The translations under genes and the position numbers were made by a program. Positions 1 through 7,891 of a stretch of DNA of 34,870 nucleotides are shown piece after piece; the stretch's first letter is position 1, and every line of letters begins with the position of its first letter. The notes beneath the pieces are model-generated. The model ran no database searches. It had not been told where the DNA came from and saw only the letters and a list, made by a program, of their open reading frames with translations. The DNA lies in contig JAJEAY010000245.1 in the NCBI GenBank assembly GCA_022824145.1, positions 1 through 34,870 of the forward strand, given 5' to 3'. Source of the DNA: Rhodobacter sp. Lineage in GTDB: Bacteria; Pseudomonadota; Alphaproteobacteria; Rhodobacterales; Rhodobacteraceae.

Positions 1-2
1 TC

Positions 3-245
3 CTGCGGCCGGGTCCGGTTCCGGCGCTTGCCCCGGCTTTCGCTCTGGCGGACTGCTGGACCAGCGGCCATTGGCGGGCGGATCCGGATGACATTGAATG
101 GGACATGGTGCCTGCTGACAGGCTGGAAAAGGCGTTCAGCCTGTTCGGGCAGGAGATTCCTGACGCTTGGAAACGGCATGGGAATTTCGGCTGGACACAA
201 AGAACGGTTCCGCCGGAAACGGCAGCGGGACTGGGGTCTCGCTGA
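3..245 (+). CDS. C-terminal end of an unidentified protein (5' cut by window edge)
   Basis: Reading frame 3 is open from the first bases to a TGA at 243-245, giving about 80 residues. I do not recognise the family. The translation looks like real protein rather than a shadow frame: balanced acidic and hydrophobic residues (for example DPDDIEWDMVPADRLEKAF), with tryptophans spread through it (CWTSGHW, EWDM, DAWKRHGNFGW). Other frames here are rich in Arg, Ser and Cys, as non-coding frames are. The tail after the last Trp is short and Gly/Ala-rich. It points toward the minus-strand moeB gene, so the two are convergent. It could be the end of an enzyme whose main domain lies left of the window; no function can be given. 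Confidence 0.4.
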   Translation: MRPGPVPALAPAFALADCWTSGHWRADPDDIEWDMVPADRLEKAFSLFGQEIPDAWKRHGNFGWTQRTVPPETAAGLGSR

Positions 246-849
246 GGCCGGATACGGACGGCTTCATCCTGGAAATCCAACCAATAGATGCTCTCTCCGC
301 CGTTCGCGGCTCCGGGCACGGCTCAAATCGGAAAAATCAGCCACCCCAGCCATCAGAACCGCCACGGGGCGGCGAAAATTTGGGCAGATGTCCGTAAACG
401 GATTCGGATTCCCCATGTTTTCGGATTCATGCCGACGATCGATGTGACGCGTTTGCGAACTTTGGTGTGAAGCGCGAATGACAGGCTCGTTCGTTTCGGC
501 ACGCCCCAAGGGAATCGGCACTCCGTCCTGTCAGGTCGCCAGACTTCTGCGGTGCAGGAAATCGTCAAACAGCGGATCCGTGAAATCCACTTGGTCTTAG
601 CCCGGACTTTAGATCATTCCCTTCTTGAGGATGAGGTCCCGTCCCGCCACTCATCTCGGGAAATACCGTCGGTTGTTTTGGACGCAGGAGAGCGCCTAAG
701 GGGGAGGAAGCAACGATCTCGTCGGCATCGGCCGTCACCTCGACGGCGGACGGAATGCCGATGGGGAAAGAAGTGGCGTCATCGTTAATCCGCCGCCGAC
801 ACCGAACGATCCGGTTAGAATTCAACTGCGGATCCTTCGTTACAGCACA
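246..849. other. Intergenic stretch without a recognisable gene
   Basis: About 600 bp lie between the end of the left-edge gene and the 3' end of moeB. Short open frames exist on both strands, but their translations are low-complexity in Arg, Ser and Pro and match nothing I know. No tRNA arms and no strong hairpin with a T-tract were seen. Confidence 0.5.
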
Positions 850-1890
850 TCAGGTGTGGCTTCCGCACGTTTCGCAGTCCTCGCGACGTGTCAATCCGAT
901 CGTTCGGGTCTCGCCATAAAGAGCATCGTAAATCATCATTCGCCCTTGCATTGGTTCACCAGCTTGGGTGATCAGCTTGACCGCCTCGACAGCCATCATC
1001 GCCCCCAACACTCCCGGCAGCGGACCTAGCACGCCGGCTTCGGCGCAGCTTGGCGCCAGTCCCGACGCAGGCGGCTCGGGAAAAATGCACTGATAGCAGG
1101 GAGTTCCTTGAGAAGGATCAAAGACACTGATCTGTCCTTCCCACTGGGTCAGCGCTGCAGAGACCAAAGGCTTTCCCGCAGCCACGCAGACTCGGTTGGT
1201 CAGGTATCGCGTGTCAAAATTGTCGGTGCCGTCCAAGACAATGTCATAGTCAGCCACAAGCTCGGTCGCGACGTCTTCGGTCAGCCGACGGTGATACGGT
1301 CGGATGTTCGCGAACGGATTCAGATCCTTCATGGTTCTTTCAGCCGAAAACACTTTCGGCATGCCAATTCGCGGATCCGTATGCGCGATCTGCCGCTGCA
1401 GATTTGTGACCTCGACCGCGTCGTCGTCTATCACGCCAATGGTTCCGACGCCCGCTGCCGCAAGATACATGAGCGCTGGCGAGCCAAGCCCGCCTGCGCC
1501 GATAACCAGCACCTTTGCTTCCTTCAGCTTCCGTTGGCCCGGCCCGCCGATCTCGCGAAGCATGATATGCCGCGCGTATCGCGAAATCTCCGAACTCCCG
1601 AACGCTCCCTGAGGGGTGTCTTCAGATGGTGAGGGCTGCGCCTTCGCTCTTAGCCACCGCAGTCCTGTAACATAAAGGAAGGCCAGCAATGCCAGCCCGC
1701 CAAGGAGCAGCCATGCGCCCCGCGACTCTCCCAGAACAGCCAGCACCGGATGATTTTCCGGCAATACCGTCACCGCGATCAGTGCAATGCAGTAAAGAAT
1801 GGCGATCAAGACCAGCCGCACACGGGCACTTGATCCCGCGAATTGGCCGATCCCCCAGATGCCCGCTGCGATGGCAAGGAACCAGCCCAT
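850..1890 (-). CDS. moeB: HesA/MoeB/ThiF-family adenylyltransferase with N-terminal membrane segments
   Basis: E1-like enzyme that adenylates the C-terminal glycine of a sulfur-carrier protein (MoaD or ThiS type), the activation step for molybdopterin or thiamine sulfur transfer. The 346-residue protein has two parts. Residues 1-80 contain about three hydrophobic segments (near 3-18, 26-43 and 59-77), and a Pro/Ser linker follows. Residues 102-346 are the catalytic domain, with nucleotide loop GAGGLGS (131-137), NLQRQ (163-167, conserved Arg), DGTDN (220-224, Mg-ATP aspartate) and two zinc cysteine pairs (C265/C268 and C339/C342). A Cys lies in the APSCAEAG segment, the usual crossover-loop position. 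E. coli MoeB is about 250 residues, so the membrane part is an addition. The ATG shares one base with the dut TGA, indicating translational coupling. MoeB rather than ThiF is inferred from the absence of thi genes nearby. Confidence 0.85.
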   Translation of the reverse strand: MGWFLAIAAGIWGIGQFAGSSARVRLVLIAILYCIALIAVTVLPENHPVLAVLGESRGAWLLLGGLALLAFLYVTGLRWLRAKAQPSPSEDTPQGAFGSSEISRYARHIMLREIGGPGQRKLKEAKVLVIGAGGLGSPALMYLAAAGVGTIGVIDDDAVEVTNLQRQIAHTDPRIGMPKVFSAERTMKDLNPFANIRPYHRRLTEDVATELVADYDIVLDGTDNFDTRYLTNRVCVAAGKPLVSAALTQWEGQISVFDPSQGTPCYQCIFPEPPASGLAPSCAEAGVLGPLPGVLGAMMAVEAVKLITQAGEPMQGRMMIYDALYGETRTIGLTRREDCETCGSHT

Positions 1891-2360
1891 CAGCGGAGAC
1901 CGGTCGAGCCGAACCCTGCCGCGTCTCTTGCTGTCGAGTCCAGAATTTCCGAAACTGAAAATTCTGCCCCAGCCACTGGCGAAACGACCATCTGGGCGAT
2001 TCGATCCCCGTGCCTAACCGTAAATCGATTGGCGCTGAGATTGACCAGAAGTACGCCAACCTGACCACGGAAGTCAGCGTCAATCGTTCCGGGCGAGTTG
2101 CAGATCGTAACTCCATAGTCCAGCGCCAGCCCCGACCGCGGGCGCAGCTGAACCTCAAATCCGGCGGGTATTTCCATACGCAGTCCTGTTGGCACAACCA
2201 GCCGTTCCAACGGGTCCAGCGTCAGCCCGTCGTCGCGGGATTCGGGCGGCAGGTTTGCGCGGATGTCGGCGCCAGCTGCCCCTTCCGTTGCGTACTGCGG
2301 CAGAGGGATTGAGTGGTCCGCTCCCACATCCCAAGCGAGCCGAACGACAGGAGTCGTCAT
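1890..2360 (-). CDS. dut: Deoxyuridine 5'-triphosphate nucleotidohydrolase (dUTPase)
   Basis: Cytoplasmic trimeric dUTPase. It hydrolyses dUTP to dUMP and pyrophosphate, keeping uracil out of DNA and feeding thymidylate synthesis. All five family motifs are visible in order in the 156-residue product: AGADIRANL (motif 1), PRSGLAL (2), GTIDADFRG (3, catalytic Asp and the substrate-binding beta-hairpin region), GDRIAQMVV (4) and the Gly-rich C-terminal arm AAGFGSTG (5). I chose the start at 2360 (MTTPVVRL). An upstream in-frame ATG would add 22 residues lying entirely inside coaBC, while the 2360 ATG overlaps the coaBC TGA by 4 nt in the usual coupled ATGA form. Length fits the family (about 150). 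Middle gene of a coaBC-dut-moeB operon. Confidence 0.95.
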   Translation of the reverse strand: MTTPVVRLAWDVGADHSIPLPQYATEGAAGADIRANLPPESRDDGLTLDPLERLVVPTGLRMEIPAGFEVQLRPRSGLALDYGVTICNSPGTIDADFRGQVGVLLVNLSANRFTVRHGDRIAQMVVSPVAGAEFSVSEILDSTARDAAGFGSTGLR

Positions 2361-3553
2361 GCCAGTGTCTCGGCAATGCGGGTGGCCAGCCGAACCGCCA
2401 CCTGAGTCTTGTCCATCCGTGGCCATTTTTCCGCGCCGTCATCAGTAATCAGTATGACTTCATTTTCGGCGCCGCCCATGATTCCGGTCTCCGGTGACAC
2501 GTCGTTGGCTACGATCCAGTCACAGGCTTTACGTTCGCGTTTTGCGGTCGCGTGATTGACCACATCGCCTGTCTCGGCCGCGAATCCCACCACAAGTGCT
2601 GGCCGATCTTCTCGTTTCCGAGCGACCGCCGAAAGGATGTCAGGATTTTCAGTGAATTCGATCGCTGGCGGCTTGCCCGATCCGTCCTTCTTGATCTTTT
2701 GGGTCGACTTCCTTGCCACTCTCCAGTCGGCGACTGCCGCCGCGAAAACAGCGGCGTCTGCCGGAAGCGCTGCCTCAACCGCTTCAAGCATCTGCATTGC
2801 CGACTCGACAGGAACCGCTTTGACGCCGATTGGCGTAGGAATGGACGAAGGGCCGGTCACGAAGGTCACACGTGCGCCCAGCGATGCGAGCGCTTGGGCA
2901 ATTGCAGCCCCTTGGGCTCCAGAAGACCGGTTTGCTATGTAACGCACCGGATCAATTGGCTCAATGGTGGGCCCGGAGGTAACAAGAATATGCCGACCAT
3001 TCAGCGGGCCGTCACTGAGCACGGCAGCCACCGCCGAGATGATGTCCGGTGGTTCCGACATGCGGCCAGGTCCAAACTCACCACAGGCCATCTCTCCCTC
3101 GTCCGGCCCCACGGCCAGCACGCTGTCCTGTCTGAGCGTGGAGAGGTTGCGTTGGGTCGCGGGGTGCTGCCACATCCGTACGTTCATCGCTGGAGCGATC
3201 AGAACGGGCTTGTCGGTCGCCATCAGCAAAGTGGAGGCCAGGTCATCGGCATGACCTCCTGCCATCTTCGCCATGAGGTTGGCTGTACAGGGAGCGACCA
3301 CGACCAGGTCGGCGGAACGGCTCAGTTCGATATGTCCCATTTCGGATTCTTCGGTCAGGTCAAAAAGATCGCGATGGACCTTTTCAGCGGCTAGCGCCGA
3401 GACCGACAGCGGCGTCACGAACTCTTCAGCGGATGCAGTCAGTACGGGAGTGACCGCACAGCCACGCTCCCTAAGTCGCCTGATCAGCTCAAGTGACTTA
3501 AAGGCTGCGATCCCGCCGCCGATGATCAGAAGAACACGCTTTCCTTCCAGCAT
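2357..3553 (-). CDS. coaBC: Bifunctional phosphopantothenoylcysteine decarboxylase / phosphopantothenate-cysteine ligase
   Basis: Performs two successive steps of coenzyme A synthesis: CTP-dependent joining of cysteine to 4'-phosphopantothenate (CoaB), then FMN-dependent decarboxylation to 4'-phosphopantetheine (CoaC). The N-terminal CoaC half shows a Rossmann-like flavoprotein start (VLLIIGGGIAAFKS), the catalytic-His segment GHIELSR, the substrate-binding PAMNVRMW and the flexible-flap Cys in EMACGEFGPGRM. The C-terminal CoaB half carries VTSGPTIEPIDPVR, NRSSGAQG and AAVADWRV...KIKK with the conserved lysines. The start is ATG 3553, 398 residues: GAGGTGAG lies just upstream, and a GTG nine bases further up (3562) falls inside that ribosome-binding sequence. 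First gene of the overlapping coaBC-dut-moeB set. Confidence 0.95.
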   Translation of the reverse strand: MLEGKRVLLIIGGGIAAFKSLELIRRLRERGCAVTPVLTASAEEFVTPLSVSALAAEKVHRDLFDLTEESEMGHIELSRSADLVVVAPCTANLMAKMAGGHADDLASTLLMATDKPVLIAPAMNVRMWQHPATQRNLSTLRQDSVLAVGPDEGEMACGEFGPGRMSEPPDIISAVAAVLSDGPLNGRHILVTSGPTIEPIDPVRYIANRSSGAQGAAIAQALASLGARVTFVTGPSSIPTPIGVKAVPVESAMQMLEAVEAALPADAAVFAAAVADWRVARKSTQKIKKDGSGKPPAIEFTENPDILSAVARKREDRPALVVGFAAETGDVVNHATAKRERKACDWIVANDVSPETGIMGGAENEVILITDDGAEKWPRMDKTQVAVRLATRIAETLA

Positions 3554-3557
3554 GGAA

Positions 3558-3565
3558 CTCACCTC
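3558..3565 (-). promoter_or_regulatory. Ribosome-binding site deciding the coaBC start
   Basis: On the minus strand GAGGTGAG ends four bases before ATG 3553. The alternative GTG start at 3562 lies within this sequence and has no comparable site of its own, so the ATG is preferred. Confidence 0.6.
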
Positions 3566-4057
3566 GCCAAGTCTGTTCTAGGGTCGAGACGAACGGGAAA
3601 CAACTCGGTTACGAACAACCGGAGTCCGTGAAAAGGAAACCGGTCCGTCTGCATCTGTCAATGATTCCGGGGAAGCGACTGTCCGCAGGAAGGCGGGATG
3701 ACTTTGCTCGGAATACTCGGGGACTGGTATCCGCGCGGGCATCTTGAGAGATGTTCTATCGTCACTGCCATCGGTAGCGGCAACCGCTTTCCGTAGCCCA
3801 TACATACAGAGATGTGCAGTTGCGCAAGCGAACCGTTCGGCTGACTCGATCCCTGGGCCGAACAGGAGAGGATGATGCAGTCGAGTGCCGCCTTCACTCC
3901 GGGGCTGGAATCCAGACTCCGTTGATGTCAGGGAAACGGCTGTCAGTCATGGCAGAAATCGTTGACAACCGTCTTTCGCTCCAGCTGACTCAATCGCTTG
4001 CAAGTCCGGTGCGAACTTATGGCAGTATGCGGGTCACGGGCGGCTCCGGCTTTGCGT
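3566..4057. other. Gap between rpoH and coaBC, no gene recognised
   Basis: About 490 bp. Both flanking genes read leftward, so the right part should hold the rpoH terminator and the left part the coaBC promoter. I could not pick out a convincing hairpin or a -35/-10 pair. Short frames on either strand give Ser/Arg-rich translations without family resemblance. Confidence 0.45.
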
Positions 4058-4936
4058 TCAGGTGAGGAATGCGTGAACGTCTTCCGCCCGTGTGCCCAGT
4101 TTTCTCCGCATCTTCGCGAATGCCGTTGCTTCAAGTTGGCGAACCCTTTCCTTTGACAGGCGGAGTTCCTCGCCGAGGCTTAGCAATGTCCGCGGCCTGT
4201 CGCTGAGTATGCGCTCAAAAACGATGAATCTTTCACGCTCGTTAAGAACTGCCATTGCATCCTGCAGCCATTCGCGCAGCGCATCGTTGTCCTTTATGCG
4301 CTCAACTTCCCGCCACTGGGGCGGATTTGTGTCCTCAAGTGTTTCGATCCATTCGCGGCCGTCATGGTCGCCGGACTGAGAGGCATTGAGGGAGTAATCG
4401 GATCCCGAGAGCCGTCCCTCCATCATTTCGACGTCCCGAAGCGGAACGCCCAGTTCGCCTGCGATTTGCCGGCGCAGCTGGTGTCGGTCGAGCGGCTGTC
4501 CGCTCGCAGCCACTTCGCGCTCCAGCCGGGCCTGAACCCGTCGCATGTTGAAGAACAGTGACTTCTGGCTGCCGGTTGAGCCTGTGCGCACGATCGACCA
4601 GCTGCGAAGGATATGGTCCTGGATCGATGCCCTGATCCACCAAACCGCATAGGTCGAGAAGCGAACGCCACGATCTGGATCGAACTTGTCGGCAGCGATC
4701 ATGAGGCCAAGAGATGCTTCTTGGATCAGGTCGTTCATTGATATGCCGTAACGTCTGAACTTGGCCGCTTGTGATATTGCGAGCCGCAAATAGGCCGTGA
4801 TCAGTCTGTGGAGCGACTTTTCATCACGGCCGTCGCGCCACGCCCGTGCAAGCCGCAGTTCCGTCTCTGCATCCAACAGTTCCGCTTGGGCGGCGGCCCG
4901 CGAAAGCGAGCGACCGCCCAATCCGTTCGGTGGCAT
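4058..4936 (-). CDS. rpoH: RNA polymerase sigma-32 family factor, RpoH2-like
   Basis: Group 3 sigma factor of the RpoH family, directing RNA polymerase to heat- or oxidative-stress promoters. The 292-residue protein has region 2 with the core-binding and -10 recognition segment (NDLIQEASLGLMIAADKFDP, then FSTYAVWWIRASIQDHILRSWSIV). Next comes the RpoH-box-like stretch SQKSLFFNMRR, which departs slightly from the Q(K/R)KLFFNLR consensus, and then region 4 with a helix-turn-helix (LSLGEELRLSKERVRQLEATA). AGGGGGG lies about 7 bases before the ATG and supports the start. The divergent RpoH box, and in Rhodobacter relatives the presence of two RpoH proteins, make RpoHII the better guess than RpoHI. 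In Rhodobacter sphaeroides RpoHII belongs to the singlet-oxygen response under RpoE-ChrR. A matching promoter candidate is listed separately. Confidence 0.9.
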   Translation of the reverse strand: MPPNGLGGRSLSRAAAQAELLDAETELRLARAWRDGRDEKSLHRLITAYLRLAISQAAKFRRYGISMNDLIQEASLGLMIAADKFDPDRGVRFSTYAVWWIRASIQDHILRSWSIVRTGSTGSQKSLFFNMRRVQARLEREVAASGQPLDRHQLRRQIAGELGVPLRDVEMMEGRLSGSDYSLNASQSGDHDGREWIETLEDTNPPQWREVERIKDNDALREWLQDAMAVLNERERFIVFERILSDRPRTLLSLGEELRLSKERVRQLEATAFAKMRRKLGTRAEDVHAFLT

Positions 4937-4996
4937 TCCACTACCCCCCTTTTCTGGCAGGCGCTCGACGCAACCCCTTACTGGATCATGCCATAG

Positions 4997-5026
4997 CTGA
5001 TACGATCACCGGCAAAGAATGGATCA
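4997..5026 (-). promoter_or_regulatory. Candidate ECF sigma-E-type promoter for rpoH
   Basis: On the minus strand TGATCC (5021-5026) is followed after 18 bases by TATCAG (4997-5002). TGATCC is the known -35 element of the Rhodobacter RpoE regulon, which includes rpoHII. Transcription would begin roughly 55 bases before the rpoH ATG, and the -35 overlaps the first codons of the divergent cobU. A second TGATCC at 4983-4988 has no suitable -10. The -10 match is loose, so this stays a candidate. Confidence 0.35.
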
Positions 5027-5573
5027 ATGGATGCAGACAGTTCCGTCACGCCGGACACTCGTGCTCGGAGGCGCACGGTCGGGGAAATCAGAGTTCGCCG
5101 AGCGCTTGGTGGATTCATTCGGCCATCCCAAGACTTTCATTGCGACAGCACAGGCATCTGACAGCGAAATGAAAGGCCGGATCAGGGATCACAGGCAACG
5201 GCGTGGACCAGACTGGCGCACGGTCGAAGCGCCGTTGGACATCACATCCATTCTCAATGACCTGAGGGAAGGAGAGGTGGCGCTGCTCGACTGTTTGACG
5301 GTTTGGCTGTCGAACCAAATGCTTGCCGACGCCAAAGTCCAGGAAGAGGTCGACCGGCTTTTGCTCGCGCTGGATGAATGCCGTGGGTCAGTCGTGGCGG
5401 TTTCGAACGAAGTTGGCCAAGGTATAGTCCCTGAAAATCCGCTGGCCCGACGGTTTCGTGACGAACAGGGACGGCTGAACCAGAGATTCGCTGCGCAATG
5501 TGGCCTGGTCGTGCTTGTAACCGCCGGTCTCCCGCTGGTGCTTAAAGGCGCGCTGCCGGGAAGTGTCTCATGA
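5019..5573 (+). CDS. cobU: Adenosylcobinamide kinase / adenosylcobinamide-phosphate guanylyltransferase
   Basis: Bifunctional nucleotide-loop assembly enzyme of cobalamin synthesis and salvage. It phosphorylates adenosylcobinamide, then transfers GMP from GTP to give adenosylcobinamide-GDP. The 184-residue protein shows the P-loop GGARSGKS (17-24), the RIRDHRQRR segment whose His (H58) sits where the guanylylated histidine lies in CobU, and the C-terminal signature VSNEVGQGIVPENPLARRFRDEQGRLNQ. Length equals E. coli CobU. Two starts are possible, ATG 5019 or ATG 5031 four codons later; neither has a strong ribosome-binding site. Its TGA overlaps the next ATG by 4 nt. No corrin-ring genes are seen, so salvage is as likely as full synthesis. 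Confidence 0.93.
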   Translation: MDQWMQTVPSRRTLVLGGARSGKSEFAERLVDSFGHPKTFIATAQASDSEMKGRIRDHRQRRGPDWRTVEAPLDITSILNDLREGEVALLDCLTVWLSNQMLADAKVQEEVDRLLLALDECRGSVVAVSNEVGQGIVPENPLARRFRDEQGRLNQRFAAQCGLVVLVTAGLPLVLKGALPGSVS

Positions 5574-6145
5574 TCCGGTTCTGGTGGGTGCGTCACGCAC
5601 CGACACATTCCAAAGCGATGATCGGCTGGTCAGACGTGCCCGCTGATCTTTCCGATGCGGCCCGGATCGCTCGGCTTTCCGACTTCCTGCCAGATCGAGC
5701 AGTGATTGTTTCGTCTGATCTGGTTCGTGCATCCGCGACTGCCGATGCAATTGCGGGAGGCCGAACCCGTCTCCTCAACGACAAAGGTCTACGCGAGTTC
5801 AACTTCGGTGACTGGGAACTGAATCTGCACTCCCAGATCGCAGCGGAATATCCCAAGCGCCTGTCAGACTATCTGGACTCTCCCGGAGATACCCGCCCTC
5901 CGGGCGGTGAGTCCTGGAATGAGGCGGCTGCCAGGGTTTCGCGCTCCGTCGACCGACTTGCCGCCGAGTGCCCCAGCGGTGACATCATTGCGGTTTCGCA
6001 CTTCGGTGCGATCCTAACCCAGATCCAGCGCGCGCTTGGAGTTTCCGCCAGCGAAGCATGTTCCAGGCGCATAGAGAACCTGTCCGTGACCCGAATCGAC
6101 TGGAACGGTTCATGGACGGTCGGAACGGTCAATCACCTTCCCTGA
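5570..6145 (+). CDS. cobC: Histidine phosphatase (branch 1), CobC-like
   Basis: Phosphoglycerate-mutase-superfamily phosphatase of 191 residues. The N-terminal catalytic motif reads RHAPT in place of the commoner RHGET. Further motifs are SSDLVRASATA (second Arg of the phosphate pocket), LREFNFGDWE (the acid residue, close to the CobC pattern) and VSHFGAI (C-terminal catalytic His). The ATGA overlap with cobU argues that it acts in the same pathway, as alpha-ribazole-5'-phosphate phosphatase (CobC) or an equivalent dephosphorylation of cobalamin 5'-phosphate. The family alone would also allow a generic sugar-phosphate phosphatase; the pathway assignment rests on context. It converges with gshB. 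Confidence 0.8.
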   Translation: MIRFWWVRHAPTHSKAMIGWSDVPADLSDAARIARLSDFLPDRAVIVSSDLVRASATADAIAGGRTRLLNDKGLREFNFGDWELNLHSQIAAEYPKRLSDYLDSPGDTRPPGGESWNEAAARVSRSVDRLAAECPSGDIIAVSHFGAILTQIQRALGVSASEACSRRIENLSVTRIDWNGSWTVGTVNHLP

Positions 6146-6169
6146 ATGGCAGATGGACTGGTGGAGTTC

Positions 6170-6187
6170 CGGCCGTTGGCGCGGCCG
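6170..6187. terminator. GC hairpin between convergent genes
   Basis: CGGCCG, a 6-base loop, then CGGCCG form a 6-bp stem in the 52-bp gap between the cobC-like gene (plus) and gshB (minus). There is no clear T-run on either side, so it is at best a weak bidirectional terminator. Confidence 0.3.
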
Positions 6188-6197
6188 TATTGGACTG

Positions 6198-7139
6198 TCA
6201 GGCAAGTCTCTCCTCGATTGCGTCCCATATCAGAGCTGCGGCGTTGGTTCCGTCGAATCTCTCCAGTTCCTGGATGCCAGTGGGCGAGGTCACGTTAATT
6301 TCCGTAAGGTAACCTCCGATCACGTCGATCCCCACAAATATCTGGCCGTTCCTGCTCAGTGTCGGGCCGATCGCCGAGCAGATTTCCTTCTCTCTGTCGG
6401 TCAGGGTCGCCTTCGTGGCCTGCCCGCCGACATGCATGTTTGACCGGACTTCGCCTGATTGCGGCAGGCGGTTTATGGCGCCCACCGGTTCTCCGTCAAC
6501 CAGAATGATTCGCTTGTCGCCGTCCACTACTGAAGGAAGGAACTTCTGCGCGATCAGCGGTTCGCGGCTGACGCTGACGAAGAACTCGTGCAGGGACGTA
6601 AGGTTCTGGTCATGCGGACCAAGCCGGAAGACGCCGGCCCCGCCGTTGCCGTAGAGCGGCTTGACGATGATGTCGCCATGAGCGTCCTTGAATTCCCTCA
6701 AGTATGGGAGAGTGCGTGCGATCGTGGTCGGCGGGATAAGATCCGGAAACCGCAGCACCAGCAGTTTTTCCGGGTAGTTCCGCACCCAAAAGGGGTCGTT
6801 CACAACGAGGGAGGATGATTTCAGGAGATCCAGAAGGTGGGTCGTGGTAATATATCCCATGTCAAACGGCGGATCCTGACGCAGCCAGACAACGTCCCAA
6901 TCCTTCAGATCGATTTCTGTTTCAGGCCCTAGGTCAACATGGTCTCCCTTGACCCGTCGCAGGTCCATTTCATGTCCTCGCGCCGTAACGCGACCTCCCG
7001 CATACGCAAGCTGTTCCGGTGTATAGTAGAACAGCCGATGCCCGCGGTCCTGGGCCTCCAATGCGATGCGGAAGGTGCTGTCCGCGTCAATATCTACCGT
7101 TTCCATCGGATCCATCTGGAAAGCGACTCTGAGCGACAT
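6198..7139 (-). CDS. gshB: Glutathione synthetase
   Basis: ATP-grasp ligase that joins gamma-glutamylcysteine and glycine to make glutathione in the cytoplasm. Family features in the 313-residue product are the N-terminal [17 protein letters not shown] segment (typical of GshB, binding gamma-glutamylcysteine), the [22 protein letters not shown] core, [14 protein letters not shown] (ATP-grasp lysine and glycine-rich loop), [19 protein letters not shown]-type metal-binding end (here [17 protein letters not shown]) and a C-terminal helix. The start at 7139 is preferred over an upstream in-frame ATG (7175), because GGAG lies 8 bases before it and the protein then matches the E. coli length (about 316). 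No neighbour shares its pathway. Confidence 0.95.
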   Translation of the reverse strand: MSLRVAFQMDPMETVDIDADSTFRIALEAQDRGHRLFYYTPEQLAYAGGRVTARGHEMDLRRVKGDHVDLGPETEIDLKDWDVVWLRQDPPFDMGYITTTHLLDLLKSSSLVVNDPFWVRNYPEKLLVLRFPDLIPPTTIARTLPYLREFKDAHGDIIVKPLYGNGGAGVFRLGPHDQNLTSLHEFFVSVSREPLIAQKFLPSVVDGDKRIILVDGEPVGAINRLPQSGEVRSNMHVGGQATKATLTDREKEICSAIGPTLSRNGQIFVGIDVIGGYLTEINVTSPTGIQELERFDGTNAAALIWDAIEERLA

Positions 7140-7891
7140 TGGTGACTCCGGCTGTATGACTGTTCCAGCATTCATGGCCTAGCTGATGAAGGTCGGCAAG
7201 CAATGACAGCGGCTTTCTCAACACAGGTGTCGACTACCGCATCGTAGAGACGCGAAGGTCGATCGGTTAGGTGGTGACCATGACGTCGAGAGCCAGTTCG
7301 ACGTTCAACCGGAAGCGAAGATGGAATCCAGACTGGGTTCAGCTGTTCCTTCTGCACGTCGCATTGAGTCTCCCGACAGGCGTCAGCGTTCCGATGACCC
7401 CTTGAAACACCACATGGCAACGCCGGGCGAGCAGGTGGATCTGTCCGGCGGAACGAAGCATTGCGAAGATCCGCATCCCGACCGCGGCCCAAATATCCCG
7501 GTCCTCAGAAGCGCCGGGCCGACCCCGAGGTCCATTGTTCTTCGTTCTTCGCTTGCTATGAGCCAATGCGCCTGAGAAGGGAGAGACTCCATCTGGCTGG
7601 TTCCCGTCGGGATTCCAGCAACTGGCGGAACGCCCATTAGGAACAGCAAGGGCGTCTTCAGGACTCCGATGAGAACCCAGACCCACAAGAAGAAACGCGT
7701 TGACCGGCACATCGGTGATGGGGTGGTGGAATCTCATAGCGAACCATGTCTGGAACTTCGGTGTATCTCGCAAGGAAGCGGGAGACCGACCGCTGCAGTC
7801 GGTCGCTGTCGCCTTTCCCCGCACTCGTCGCGTTGCTGCCGGGACGGGTCCGGACAGCGCGACGCTCACAATCCTGGTTCGCGTTTCGGGA
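7140..7891. other. Long gap between gshB and the nucleoside operon
   Basis: About 750 bp. Minus-strand frames between 7339 and 7944 are open for some distance, including a hydrophobic Met-rich stretch near 7640-7710. Their translations switch composition and show no family motif, so I cannot call a gene. The stretch may hold a decayed gene. No promoter or terminator was picked out with confidence. Confidence 0.4.

Noticed and set aside
2552-3394. 280-codon plus-strand frame opposite coaBC
   Set aside because: Shadow of coaBC, whose motifs are unambiguous.
4983-4988. Second TGATCC on the minus strand upstream of rpoH
   Set aside because: No TA-containing -10 at a spacing of 16-19 bases; the copy at 5021-5026 fits better.
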